Shown: positions 55,500 through 64,000 of the stretch, piece by piece
Numbering within the stretch: the first letter of the stretch is position 1
Layout of the letters: the number at the start of each line of letters is the position of its first letter
DNA from: Sphingomonas faeni
Lineage (GTDB): Bacteria > Pseudomonadota > Alphaproteobacteria > Sphingomonadales > Sphingomonadaceae
Length of the DNA: 64,000 nt
Reading direction: 5' to 3'
Assembly (NCBI RefSeq): GCF_030817315.1
Contig: NZ_JAUSZF010000001.1
Location: 568,001 to 632,000 of the forward strand
Program-made: the position numbers and the translations under genes
The notes under the pieces: model-generated
The model's input: the letters and a program-made list of their open reading frames with translations, nothing else
Told to the model about the DNA's origin: nothing
The model's database searches: none

Positions 55500-56878
55500 G
55501 CCGCAACCCCCGCATAGGACGGCAGCGCACGCACCCGAGCGATGATCCGCGCGCGGTTCTCGGCAAGATGACGCTCGATCGCATCGACCGGGACCAGATC
55601 GGCCCGTGCATCGTACCGGCGCGGCACCACGCCCATCGCATCGAACATGGCAGCCCAATCCTCTTCCTCGAAGGGTTCGTCGTCGTACATCGGCAAGCGA
55701 CCGCGCGCCGCGAACAGGTCGCGCTTGGCCGCGACGTGCTCCGGCAAGGACGCGGAACGGCGATCGTCCCAGAACGCGCCAGCCCGACCCGCAACCGCAT
55801 ATTGCGCGACCAGGAAGTCCCGTGCGCCCTCGATCGCAGACGCGCCGGCGCGATTGAACGCGGCGGCTTCGACCGGTGCACGAGGCGTAGCCGGCCAGAG
55901 CTGGATCAGTCGCGCGAGCGAGCGCAGCAGCAACGACAGCGCAGTCGGATGCAGCGGTTCGAGCACCCCCGCCGCCGCACCGAGCGCGACGCAATTGCCG
56001 CGCCATGCCTCGACGCGGCGCCCTGCGCGGAACGGGTGACCCTCACCGCCGACACGGCAGATCAGACGGACGTCGACACCCTCGACCGGCCAGGTCGCGA
56101 TCCAGCCATCGTCCTGCGCGTCGACCTGCGTGTAAGGCGGCGGCGCACCCTCCGCAGGCATGAGCGCGACCTGGGTCCGGTCGCACGGCAGCAAAGCAGA
56201 CCAGTCTTCGAAGCCGGGCGAGGTTCGACCGGCCACCACGGCGGCGCTGCCCGAACAGTCGAGCACCAACAGAGGCGCGATCTCACTGCCATCGGCGAGC
56301 GTCAGCGTTTCGACGATGCCATCCGCGTCACTATGCACTTCAGCTAGGGGCGCCGAAGTCATCGTCGCGCCGGCGTTCGACGCAAGCGATCGCAGCAAAG
56401 CGGAATATTGGTCCGTTCGAACATGGACGGCGTGCGCGATCGACCCATCGGGAGCGAATCGACCGGTTTGTGCCGCAACAGCCGCGAGGGCGTGATCCGC
56501 GAGCCGCACGTTCGCCCCGGTAGCACGCAGGCGTCCGACGAGGTGGTGGAAGGCAATACCCTCATACGGTGTGCCGGTTTCGCCGTAGGACAGGAACGCC
56601 GCGCTGCCGTCGCCTCGCCATCCGTCGAACGCAACGCCCAGTGCATGGCCGCCGCCCGCGCCGACGAGCGCCGCGTGGTCGAGCCCGATCTCGGCGTGGA
56701 ACGCGACCAGTGCGGGGGGGACGGTGATCATCGGCGCGAAGTCGCCGAGCCCGTCACCGGCGGCGCCGTCGTCGATCACCACTATTTGGTACGCGGCATA
56801 GGGAAGCCGGCGGGCAAGCGCCGCGGCGGTCATCCACCCACAAAGATTTGCACCGACGATCGCAATGGTCTGGGTCAT
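55496..56878 (-). CDS. Degenerate tryptophan halogenase family paralog 3 (lost catalytic residues)
   Basis: The 460-residue protein aligns along its length with its three neighbours but has diverged at every hallmark. The FAD-site start is IVGANLCGWMTAA instead of GGGTAGWM; Ala79 (GHALGVAFDGW) replaces the catalytic Lys; GWIATWP (258-264) replaces GWxWxIP; and EPLHPTALSL puts His310 in place of the catalytic Glu. The frame is open and overlaps both neighbours by 4 bp, so it is probably expressed. It is likely a non-halogenating flavoprotein or a scaffold partner. Confidence 0.82.
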   Translation of the reverse strand: MTQTIAIVGANLCGWMTAAALARRLPYAAYQIVVIDDGAAGDGLGDFAPMITVPPALVAFHAEIGLDHAALVGAGGGHALGVAFDGWRGDGSAAFLSYGETGTPYEGIAFHHLVGRLRATGANVRLADHALAAVAAQTGRFAPDGSIAHAVHVRTDQYSALLRSLASNAGATMTSAPLAEVHSDADGIVETLTLADGSEIAPLLVLDCSGSAAVVAGRTSPGFEDWSALLPCDRTQVALMPAEGAPPPYTQVDAQDDGWIATWPVEGVDVRLICRVGGEGHPFRAGRRVEAWRGNCVALGAAAGVLEPLHPTALSLLLRSLARLIQLWPATPRAPVEAAAFNRAGASAIEGARDFLVAQYAVAGRAGAFWDDRRSASLPEHVAAKRDLFAARGRLPMYDDEPFEEEDWAAMFDAMGVVPRRYDARADLVPVDAIERHLAENRARIIARVRALPSYAGVAA

Positions 56879-58377
56879 GCGACTTGCCGTATCCGCGCGA
56901 TATAGTCCTCGTGAGTCGGCATGGAGGCCGCCGCGCGCTGGCAAGCCGCCGCGACGGCGGCGACGCGCGCCTGCGACGCTGCGACCGGCGTGTCGGCGAT
57001 CAGCGGATTGACGCGACCAGGGTTGATCCGTTGGCCATGATAGACTGCAAGCCAGCTTGCGGGCAGGAACATGCCCTCGCGGTATTGTACGACAATACCT
57101 CGCTCGCGGAATTCGGCGATCTTCTCGGTCAGCGACGAGGGCAGGGCCATGGTTCGCATGTAGCGCCAGAAGGGCGTGTCGTCGCGTTCCGTGGCGCAAT
57201 AATGGAGCACCAGAAAGTCGCGGACACGATCGTATTCCAACGCCATCGCGCGGTTATATTCCGCCTCGTCGACCGGATCGAACACGCCCCCAGCCGGGAA
57301 CAACTCGATAAGCTTGCCGATCGCGAGCTGGATCAGATGAATGCTGGTCGATTCGAGAGGTTCGAGGAACCCGGCGGACAAGCCGATCGCGACGCAATTC
57401 CCGACCCATTGCCTGTCCCGCCGACCGGTACGAAACCGCAGCATGCGCGGCTCGGCGAGTGCTTCGCCCTCCAGATTGTCGAGCAGCAGCGTCCGGGCGA
57501 TTTCAGGATCGGTGAACCGGGTCGAGAAGACGTGACCGTTGCCCGTGCGATGCTGAAGCGGAATACGCCATTGCCACCCGGCATCGCGTGCGGTCGCCCG
57601 CGTATAAGGGGTCAGCGGACCAGTGTTGGCCGTCGGAACGGCCCATGCCGCGTCGCACGGCAGCCAATGCGACCAATCCTGATGCCCGACCTTAAGCGCA
57701 CCATCGATCAGCAGCGCGCGGAAGCCGGAGCAGTCGACGAACAGGTCGCCTGCGATACGCCGACCATCGGCGAGGCGAACCGCGCCGATACCGTCCTCGT
57801 GTGGTTCGACCGCGTCGACACGCCCTTCGATCCGGACGACGCCGCGCGCCTCGGCATAGTCGCGCAGATAGGCCGCATAGAGCGCTGCATCGAACTGATA
57901 GGCGTAGGAATAGGTCGATCCGATCGAACGCGGATCATCGAGAGGTGGAGCGAAACGGTTGTCGCGGGCAGCGACGATCGGCAGCGAGCACGCCTCCAGC
58001 CCCGGCATGTCGCGAGCGTCGTCTTGCGTCGCGTGCAGCCAATGCTGGTGGAACGGTAGACCGTCAATGTCGTGTCCGAAATCGCCGAACGGATGGATGT
58101 AGCTGTCGCCGAGCCTACTCCAATCGCGGAATTCGATGCCGAGCTTGAAGGTCGCATTTGTACGACGAATAAAGTCCGATTCGTCTATACCCAATCTTTG
58201 ATTAAAAAACCGGATGTGAGGGACGGTCGCTTCGCCGACGCCCACCGTGCCGATCTCCTCGGATTCGATCAGTGTCACGTCGGCAAGTCGGCCGGCGAAA
58301 CTCATGGCTAATGCGGCCGCTGTCATCCAACCGGCGGTACCGCCACCAACGATTACCACTTGCATCCGGGCGCCCAT
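56875..58377 (-). CDS. Flavin-dependent tryptophan halogenase family protein (paralog 4, intact)
   Basis: The ~500-residue protein has VVIVGGGTAGWMTAAALAM, TFKLGIEFRDW (Lys78), GWQWRIP (267-273) and EPLESTSIHL (Glu342), the full halogenase set. It is the first gene of the four-gene halogenase run, closest to the divergent TonB-dependent receptor, and shares its promoter region with it. I use ATG 58377 (MGARMQVVIVGGG); TTG 58383 or the internal ATG at 58365 are alternatives. A GGGGGG run lies upstream of ATG 58377. The substrate is unknown. Confidence 0.86.
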   Translation of the reverse strand: MGARMQVVIVGGGTAGWMTAAALAMSFAGRLADVTLIESEEIGTVGVGEATVPHIRFFNQRLGIDESDFIRRTNATFKLGIEFRDWSRLGDSYIHPFGDFGHDIDGLPFHQHWLHATQDDARDMPGLEACSLPIVAARDNRFAPPLDDPRSIGSTYSYAYQFDAALYAAYLRDYAEARGVVRIEGRVDAVEPHEDGIGAVRLADGRRIAGDLFVDCSGFRALLIDGALKVGHQDWSHWLPCDAAWAVPTANTGPLTPYTRATARDAGWQWRIPLQHRTGNGHVFSTRFTDPEIARTLLLDNLEGEALAEPRMLRFRTGRRDRQWVGNCVAIGLSAGFLEPLESTSIHLIQLAIGKLIELFPAGGVFDPVDEAEYNRAMALEYDRVRDFLVLHYCATERDDTPFWRYMRTMALPSSLTEKIAEFRERGIVVQYREGMFLPASWLAVYHGQRINPGRVNPLIADTPVAASQARVAAVAAACQRAAASMPTHEDYIARIRQVA

Positions 58378-58508
58378 GGCCAATCGTCATCCCCCCAGTG
58401 TTGTATCAAAGCAACTACTTGCTCATTTCCGAGCGTTCTTAACGTTTTATGTAGCTGTTACATTCGCGTGACGCTACCTCACCCGGCAGATAAAGCGCGC
58501 CAACAAAT

Positions 58509-58520
58509 GATAGCGCTATC
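58509..58520. promoter_or_regulatory. Candidate LacI-family operator between the halogenase operon and the TonB receptor
   Basis: GATAGCGCTATC is a perfect 12-bp palindrome, 24 bp upstream of the receptor start and about 130 bp upstream of the first halogenase. The same 12-mer is found in front of the GH10 xylanase at 63300. A palindrome with a central CG step is typical of LacI-family sites. No LacI-type gene is in the window. Confidence 0.7.
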
Positions 58521-58543
58521 TGTAAAAGGGGATGCCGATCGTC

Positions 58544-61500
58544 ATGACCACCGTGAATATCCTAGTTGCGTCGCGTCGTATTGGTGCTTTGAAAGGCGGA
58601 GCATCGTTGATTGCGCTGTGCCTGGCCGCGGCACCGCAAGCGCTGTCCGCCCAGCAATCCGACTCCCTTTCCGCGCCGAGCACGCCGACTCCCAACGCGA
58701 TCGAGCGTACCGCACCTTCAGATCGTGTCTTGGCGCCGAGTGCCGGCACTGCTGTCGGCACCGGCGGATCCGGGCAAGCACAGCCGTCCGCGAACGCACA
58801 GGTTCCGTCGGGTGGCGCCGTGCCGACGCAGGCCGAGCAATCCACTGCCACCCCGCAGGAAGAGGCCGCCAGCCAGGACATCGTCGTCACCGGTATTCGC
58901 CGCAGCTTGCAGAGCGCGCAGGCGATCAAGAAGAATTCCGAAGTCGTCGTCGATTCGATTTCGGCCGAGGATATCGGTGCATTGCCGGATCGTTCGGTGA
59001 CCGAAGCGTTGCAGCGCGTTCCGGGTGTATCGATCAGCCGGTTCTCGGCTGGCGTCGACCCGGATCACTTCTCGACCGAAGGGTCGGGCGTCACGGTTCG
59101 CGGCCTGAGTTACACGCGCTCGGAGATCAACGGACGCGACTCGTTCAGCGCGAACAACGGTCGCGGCTTGTCGTTTGCCGACGTGCCGTCCGAGCTGTTG
59201 GGCGGCGTCGATGTGTTCAAGAGCCCGTCGGCCGATATGATCGAAGGCGGTATCGGCGGTACGGTCAACCTGCGGACGCGTCTGCCGTTCGACTCCGTCG
59301 GGTTCGCCATCGGTGGCACGCTGGAGAACAATTACGGCGACTTCGTCAAGAAGTCGGCGCCGACCGTATCGGTGCTCGCCAGCGACCGCTGGGAAACCGG
59401 CATCGGCGATTTCGGTCTGCTCGGCAGCTTCGTCCGCTCACAGGTCCGCAGCCGCGCGGACAGCGTGCAGATCTCCAATTGGGGCGAGCGTCCGGAGGGG
59501 ACGAACGGCGTCTTCTATCAGCCCAGCAACATAGATCCGAACAATCCCAACTCGATCATCGCGACCCCCGCAACGGCGGAGTCGGCAGCGGTGACGGTGC
59601 CGTTCGCCCGCACGACCTATCTCCCGCGCGGTGCCGCGATCCGGAGCCAGGAATTCGATCGTACGCGCTATGGCTATTCGGCCGCCGGTCAGTGGCGGAG
59701 CCCCGACAGGTCGATGACCGCGACGGCACAGTTTCTCCGCACGGACTCGCGCGAGGCCTGGACCGAGAATTCGATCGAAGTGGCGACGGACAACGTGCTG
59801 GCGGCGGGCGATACGCAGCCTTTCCCCGGCACGAGCTTTACCTTCGACGACGACAACGTCTTCACCAGCGGCCTGATCACCGGCCCCAACGGCTTCCGCG
59901 CAGACCAGACCGCACCTGCCGATATGCGGACGCCGACCAACGGCCTGCAGAGCAACAACATCGCGCGCGGCAACCAATCGCGATTCCGCACCAACGACGC
60001 GAGCTTCAACTTCAAATGGCAGGCGACAAGCCGGTTGGGCGTCAACGTCGACTATCAGCATGTCTGGTCGCAGGTGAAGGTAACCGACCTGACGGTATGG
60101 GGCACGAGCTATCAGAACGCGGATATACGTCTGAACGGCAACGATCCGGCCTATGTGAACTTCGTGCCGGTCGCCAACGAGCCCAACAACTACCAGAATG
60201 CCGCGCACCCCAGCTTAACCGATCCCTATAACAACTTTTACCGTGCTGCGATGGATCACATCGAGGACAGCAAGGGCAACGAGGATTCGGCGCGTATCGA
60301 CCTCGATTACTCGTTCCCCGAGGACAGCTGGCTGACGTCGATCCGTGGCGGTTATCGATTCTCCGACCGTCAGAACGATGCGCGTTCGACGGCGTACAAC
60401 TGGGGCGTGCTCAGCGAGATCTGGGGCGGGGGTACCGTCCCGGCGCCGACCGCTGCCGATCCCAACGCGACCGCATCGGTCGGTTCGGGCGGCCCCGTCT
60501 GGTTCGATCGGCCGATCGACGGCAATCCGGCGACCCGTGACGCCGGCCAACTCGGTCCGCAACAGGCGTTCCTCTACGACAACTTCTTCAGGGGTCAGGC
60601 GAACGACGCGTCCAATGGCGGGCGCGTGTTCATACCGGGAGGCTTCCTCCAGGATTACGGCGCCGCGACCCAGGCGATCACCCAGATTGCCCAGGAATGG
60701 CGGAACTTCACGAGCAACCTGTCGGGCGCCAATGGCTGGGTTCCGCTGGCCGGGCGGGCTGGCGCAGTGGCCGGCACGCCGTTCCTGCCCGGTGAGATCA
60801 ATCCGGTCAGCGAGCGCAACAATGCCGCGTATCTTTCCGTGCGGTTCGGCAACGACCTATCGAACGGGTGGAACCTGAGCGGCAATGTCGGCGTGCGCTA
60901 CACGAAGACGCGCCGGATCTCGTCAGGCTTCTACTCGTTCCCGCAACAGTCGTTCAGCTGTCCGACCTTGACGCCGGAGGAGATCGCAACCGGTGCGACC
61001 GTATCTCGTTTTTGCGCCTTGCCGCAGGCCACACAGGCGGCAGCGGCGGCATTTCAGAACGGTGCGTTGTCGCCAGTCGCCGCGAGGCTGACCTACGACT
61101 ATGTCCTGCCGAGCTTCAACATCAAGCTGGCGGTCGGCAGCGGCATTCAGTTCCGTGCAGCCTTCACCAAGAGCGTCGCGCCGCCAAACTTCGACCAGAC
61201 CCGGGCGTTCTACAATGTCGGCCTCAACACGAGCGACCAGAACATCCTGTTCAACGGCGGGCCGATCGCGAACTTCACCGTGGGCAACCCGTATCTGAAG
61301 CCCGTGCGTGCCGACAATTACGACCTGACCGCCGAATGGTATTTCTCGAACGTCGGCCAGCTGACGCTGTCGCTGTTCAAGAAGAATCTGTTCGGCGTGC
61401 AGACCAACAGCTTGCAGCGTCAGACCTTCACGAACAACGGCGTGAGCTTTGACGGTATCGTGACGACCCCGCTGAACTCGACCGATACGGGTCGCTTGAA

Positions 61501-62023
61501 GGGACTCGAACTCGGGTACCAGCAGACGTACGACTTCCTGCCCGGCATGCTGGCCGGGCTCGGCTTCTCCGGAAACTTCACGTACATCGAATCGTCCGGC
61601 GTGCCGCAACAGACCCTCGACCCGAACGATCCGAACGTTACCGCAGGTATCATTTCCAACATCGATACGGCCGGTCTGCCGTTGCAGGGTCTGTCCAAAT
61701 ACCAGGTCAACGTGGGGCCGTTCTATCAGCGCAACGGATTGGAAGTACGCGCCGCCTATAATTGGCGTTCGAAGAACCTGCTCACCATTCGTGACGTGAT
61801 CGTGCCGAACTCACCGGTGTTCGCGGAGTCCTATGGTCAGGTCGACGCCTCGATCTTCTACTCGATCACACCTTCGGTGCGGATGGGTTTCCAGGGCGTG
61901 AACCTGACGAACTCGATCACGCGGACGTCCTATGTGATCAACGACGACCTGCTGACGCGACCACGCAACTGGTTCATCAACGATCGCCGCTTCACCTTCT
62001 CGATCCGCGTCGCGATCAAGTAG
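58544..62023 (+). CDS. TonB-dependent receptor (Caulobacter/Xanthomonas-type carbohydrate receptor)
   Basis: The ~1,159-residue protein has a signal peptide (about 1-35, ending QALSAQ), a Pro/Ser/Ala-rich linker (about 36-105), a TonB-box-like DIVVTGIRRSLQSA, and a plug domain (SVTEALQRVPGVSISRF, VTVRGLSYTRSEINGR, VDVFKSPSADMIEGGIGGTVNLRTR). A ~900-residue beta-barrel follows, ending in the canonical RRFTFSIRVAIK tail. It takes up a large substrate across the outer membrane; a xylan oligosaccharide is likely because the GH10 gene shares its operator. I start at ATG 58544; AAGGGG lies 12 bases upstream, and an ATG at 58532 is too close to it. Confidence 0.92.
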   Translation: MTTVNILVASRRIGALKGGASLIALCLAAAPQALSAQQSDSLSAPSTPTPNAIERTAPSDRVLAPSAGTAVGTGGSGQAQPSANAQVPSGGAVPTQAEQSTATPQEEAASQDIVVTGIRRSLQSAQAIKKNSEVVVDSISAEDIGALPDRSVTEALQRVPGVSISRFSAGVDPDHFSTEGSGVTVRGLSYTRSEINGRDSFSANNGRGLSFADVPSELLGGVDVFKSPSADMIEGGIGGTVNLRTRLPFDSVGFAIGGTLENNYGDFVKKSAPTVSVLASDRWETGIGDFGLLGSFVRSQVRSRADSVQISNWGERPEGTNGVFYQPSNIDPNNPNSIIATPATAESAAVTVPFARTTYLPRGAAIRSQEFDRTRYGYSAAGQWRSPDRSMTATAQFLRTDSREAWTENSIEVATDNVLAAGDTQPFPGTSFTFDDDNVFTSGLITGPNGFRADQTAPADMRTPTNGLQSNNIARGNQSRFRTNDASFNFKWQATSRLGVNVDYQHVWSQVKVTDLTVWGTSYQNADIRLNGNDPAYVNFVPVANEPNNYQNAAHPSLTDPYNNFYRAAMDHIEDSKGNEDSARIDLDYSFPEDSWLTSIRGGYRFSDRQNDARSTAYNWGVLSEIWGGGTVPAPTAADPNATASVGSGGPVWFDRPIDGNPATRDAGQLGPQQAFLYDNFFRGQANDASNGGRVFIPGGFLQDYGAATQAITQIAQEWRNFTSNLSGANGWVPLAGRAGAVAGTPFLPGEINPVSERNNAAYLSVRFGNDLSNGWNLSGNVGVRYTKTRRISSGFYSFPQQSFSCPTLTPEEIATGATVSRFCALPQATQAAAAAFQNGALSPVAARLTYDYVLPSFNIKLAVGSGIQFRAAFTKSVAPPNFDQTRAFYNVGLNTSDQNILFNGGPIANFTVGNPYLKPVRADNYDLTAEWYFSNVGQLTLSLFKKNLFGVQTNSLQRQTFTNNGVSFDGIVTTPLNSTDTGRLKGLELGYQQTYDFLPGMLAGLGFSGNFTYIESSGVPQQTLDPNDPNVTAGIISNIDTAGLPLQGLSKYQVNVGPFYQRNGLEVRAAYNWRSKNLLTIRDVIVPNSPVFAESYGQVDASIFYSITPSVRMGFQGVNLTNSITRTSYVINDDLLTRPRNWFINDRRFTFSIRVAIK

Positions 62024-62074
62024 CGCGGATGCCGGCTGACCGGAGTGGTCGGCCGGCTATCATCTCCCCCCTTG

Positions 62075-62105
62075 GGGCGCCCCGTCGTACGGAGCGCCCT
62101 TTTTT
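62075..62105 (+). terminator. Rho-independent terminator of the TonB receptor gene
   Basis: GGGCGC pairs with GCGCCC, with an inner CCGT/ACGG stem and a CGT loop, followed by TTTTTT. It lies between the receptor and the convergent xylanase gene. Confidence 0.85.
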
Positions 62106-62108
62106 CGG

Positions 62109-63275
62109 TCAGCGGCGCGGTGCGGCGGCGAAGGCGGCGGCGATCGCGGCGTGCATCGGCTTGGGCGCGAAGGCGGCGTCGTAGGGGCAGGGGCGGCGGC
62201 GGGCCTTGTCCTTGCGAGGCTCGAACCCCTCGATCCAGCTGTAGCGGTCGGTCATGCCCCAGAGGAGCACGTCCTTCAGCGCCGGGTAGGCGAACATGAG
62301 GTCGAGATAGCCTCGGGTGAAGTCGGCTACGCCTCGGTCGCGGATCGCGACATCGGCGGGGAGATCGTTGTCGCGGACGTCGAGTTCGGTGATGACGATG
62401 GCATAGCCCATCGCGGTGACGGCATCGATGAAGCGGCGCCATTCGCCTTCGAGCGCGGCGATCGTGGCGCGGGTGTCGGTGCCCTGCGTGACGAGGTGCG
62501 ACTGGACGCCGAGCGCATCGACCGGAACGCCGCGGGCCTTGAACCCCTCGAGCAACTTGAGGACGCCGGCGCGGTGCTGCGCGTTGCCCGGTTCCCAGCT
62601 CATATAGTCGTTGTAGACGAGTTGCGCATGCGGGGCCGCGGTGCGCGCGGTGCGGAAGGCCAGGTCGAGCGTCGCCTCGGGGCTGCCGATCGCGCGGGAG
62701 AGGGCGGTATCGTACAGCGTGCCGTTGGCGGGGGTGACGGCTTCGTTGACGACGTCGTAGCTGGGGATGCGGGTGCCGTAGCGCTGGCACACCGTGGTGA
62801 TGTGGCGGACGAGCAACTGTTCCGCCGCGCGCGCGGGGGTGGCGCCGAAGTCATGGCTCTCCTCCCATTTCGGCATCCACTTGGGCTGGTGCCAGAGGAG
62901 ATTGTGGCCGCGTACCGGAAGTGCGTTGGCGTCGGCCCACGCCATCATCGCGTCGAACCGGGTGAAGTCGAAGGTCGTCGCGCTCGGGCGGAGCGCCTGC
63001 CACTTCATCTCGTTCTCCGCGACCAGCAGCCCGCAGTCGCGCTTCAGCAATTTGGCATAGGCGGGGTTGGCGAACGAACCGCGGTCGGCGCCGGGTTCTC
63101 CCCATGCGAAACAGGAGCCGAGGCGCATGCCCTTGGCCGCAGCGAGCGATTGCAGGCTGCCGTCCGTAGCCGGCGCTGGGCGCAGGATCGACCGTGCCTG
63201 AGCATGTGCCGTCGTGCCCGCGGTGGCGGCGAGCCCCGCCAGCATTCCCAGTCCGTCCCGTCGTGTAATGTCCAC
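62109..63275 (-). CDS. Secreted GH10 endo-1,4-beta-xylanase
   Basis: The 388-residue protein has a twin-arginine signal (TRRDGLGMLAGLAA) and one GH10 domain. Motifs: ENEMKWQAL, RGHNLLWHQ, acid/base Glu178 in YDVVNEAV, QSHLVTQG and nucleophile Glu297 in ITELDVRD. It cuts xylan backbones in the periplasm or outside the cell. The GTG start at 63275 is supported by AGAGGA 7 bases upstream and by the Tat motif. Its promoter carries the same palindrome as the receptor/halogenase promoter, so the enzyme and the receptor are probably one xylan-use regulon. Confidence 0.93.
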   Translation of the reverse strand: MDITRRDGLGMLAGLAATAGTTAHAQARSILRPAPATDGSLQSLAAAKGMRLGSCFAWGEPGADRGSFANPAYAKLLKRDCGLLVAENEMKWQALRPSATTFDFTRFDAMMAWADANALPVRGHNLLWHQPKWMPKWEESHDFGATPARAAEQLLVRHITTVCQRYGTRIPSYDVVNEAVTPANGTLYDTALSRAIGSPEATLDLAFRTARTAAPHAQLVYNDYMSWEPGNAQHRAGVLKLLEGFKARGVPVDALGVQSHLVTQGTDTRATIAALEGEWRRFIDAVTAMGYAIVITELDVRDNDLPADVAIRDRGVADFTRGYLDLMFAYPALKDVLLWGMTDRYSWIEGFEPRKDKARRRPCPYDAAFAPKPMHAAIAAAFAAAPRR

Positions 63276-63299
63276 GAAGCATCCTCTTTATATTTTTGT

Positions 63300-63311
63300 G
63301 ATAGCGCTATC
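63300..63311. promoter_or_regulatory. Candidate LacI-family operator upstream of the GH10 xylanase
   Basis: GATAGCGCTATC, identical to the site at 58509, 24 bp upstream of the xylanase GTG start. It is in the same position relative to the start as at the receptor gene (24 bp). Confidence 0.7.
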
Positions 63312-63419
63312 GTTGTGAGATATCAGGACGATGTCAATCGGTTACCGGTCTGCGGAGGCTTGCGCGCAGCCAAGCCGCAGGCGGGTGACGGGGCGGGCGG
63401 CATGATCTAGATCGACGTC

Positions 63420-64000
63420 ATGGCTGGGTTCTTCGATCATCTCGTGCCGGCGAAGCGCTGGACGCCGTCGCGGTACCGCGCGTTGTTGCGTGCGCGGGGG
63501 CCGCGGTCGGTACAGTTCCGGACGCGTGCGGCGATCCTGACGGGGGCGATCCTGGTCGGGGTGGTAGCGACGCTGTTCGCCGAAGCGGCGGACTGGGCGG
63601 CGGAAATGTTCGCCGGATACGCGCAGAGCTGGCACTGGTTGCCGCTGTTGACGACGCCGCTGACGTTCATGGGACTGGTCTGGCTGACCCGGCGGTATGC
63701 GCCGTTCGCGCGGGGGTCGGGCATTCCGCAGGTGATCGCGTCACAGGCCGACCCGAACGAGGCGACACGGACGCTGATCTCGCCGCTCACCGTCGCCGCC
63801 AAGGCGGTGCTGACGATCGGCGCCGTGCTCGGCGGTGCGTCGGTCGGGCGCGAGGGGCCGACCGTCCAGCTTGCCGCGGCGGTGATGGGCGCGACCCACC
63901 GGCTCGTCCGCGTACCGCTTAGGGGCGGGGTGCTGATCGCGGGTGGTGCGGCAGGTGTCGCGGCCGCGTTCAACACGCCGCTCGCCGGGCTGTTGTTCGC
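63420..64000 (+). CDS. ClC-family chloride channel/antiporter (3' end outside window)
   Basis: The gene runs off the right edge; 193 residues are visible. The selectivity motifs GSGIPQV and GREGPTVQLAA are present, followed by AAGVAAAFNTPLAGLLF. The gating glutamate of GREGP is intact; the second proton-transfer glutamate lies beyond the window. ClC proteins move Cl- across the membrane, some in exchange for protons. No good ribosome binding site is visible, so the ATG is a best guess. Confidence 0.9.
   Translation, partial: MAGFFDHLVPAKRWTPSRYRALLRARGPRSVQFRTRAAILTGAILVGVVATLFAEAADWAAEMFAGYAQSWHWLPLLTTPLTFMGLVWLTRRYAPFARGSGIPQVIASQADPNEATRTLISPLTVAAKAVLTIGAVLGGASVGREGPTVQLAAAVMGATHRLVRVPLRGGVLIAGGAAGVAAAFNTPLAGLLF

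Noticed and set aside
1..64000. Prophage, insertion sequence, integrase or toxin-antitoxin genes
   Set aside because: I looked for transposase, integrase, capsid and toxin-type motifs in the open frames and found none.

Overview
The window is chromosomal DNA of high GC content from an alphaproteobacterium, most likely Sphingomonas or a close relative. The evidence is the sphingomonad-style DUF2171/SWFGD stress protein, a HemB with the zinc-independent metal site seen in several alphaproteobacteria, a large TonB-dependent receptor of the Caulobacter/Xanthomonas/sphingomonad type, and compact operons in which stop and start codons overlap by 4 bp. I see no phage, insertion sequence, plasmid module or CRISPR array.

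Layout. 1-14.2 kb: the C-terminal ~2,970 residues of a giant Ig-repeat adhesin, then its likely type I secretion operon (TolC-like protein, ABC exporter, HlyD adaptor) ending in a MarR-like regulator; a long hairpin covers the ribosome binding site of the TolC-like gene. 14.2-18.3 kb: tRNA-Ala, a DUF2171 protein, an MDR-family reductase and a CorA transporter. 18.2-22.4 kb: a leftward operon of an ATP-grasp ligase, a flavin monooxygenase and the MetNIQ importer, probably for sulfur scavenging. 22.4-34.9 kb: housekeeping (cyclophilin, lipid kinase, HemB, a spermidine-synthase-like membrane protein, two identical tRNA-Arg genes, GyrA with a DUF952 protein, a short-chain dehydrogenase and YaaA). 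35-40.2 kb: a secreted TPR-like protein, an Lrp regulator, a histidine kinase with a degenerate ATPase domain, and a polysaccharide deacetylase pseudogene with two lesions. 40.5-51.3 kb: RpsI/RplM, heme A synthase, a MerC-like protein with a Zur-like regulator and a candidate operator, Dxs, a TlyA-type methyltransferase, TspO, a UbiK-like protein, YbjN and ProC.

51.4-63.3 kb is the most unusual region: a Cupin_8 (JmjC-like) protein, four overlapping genes of the flavin-dependent tryptophan halogenase family, a divergent 1,159-residue TonB-dependent receptor and a Tat-exported GH10 xylanase. An identical 12-bp palindrome lies in front of the receptor/halogenase promoter region and in front of the xylanase, which argues for one regulon, probably for xylan-derived sugars. 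Of the four halogenase-like genes, two look intact, one is frameshifted, and one is full length but has lost the key lysine and glutamate. The window ends inside a ClC chloride transporter gene.

Twelve palindromic intergenic elements of three families (four copies each) are scattered between 17 and 47 kb, mostly just after gene ends.
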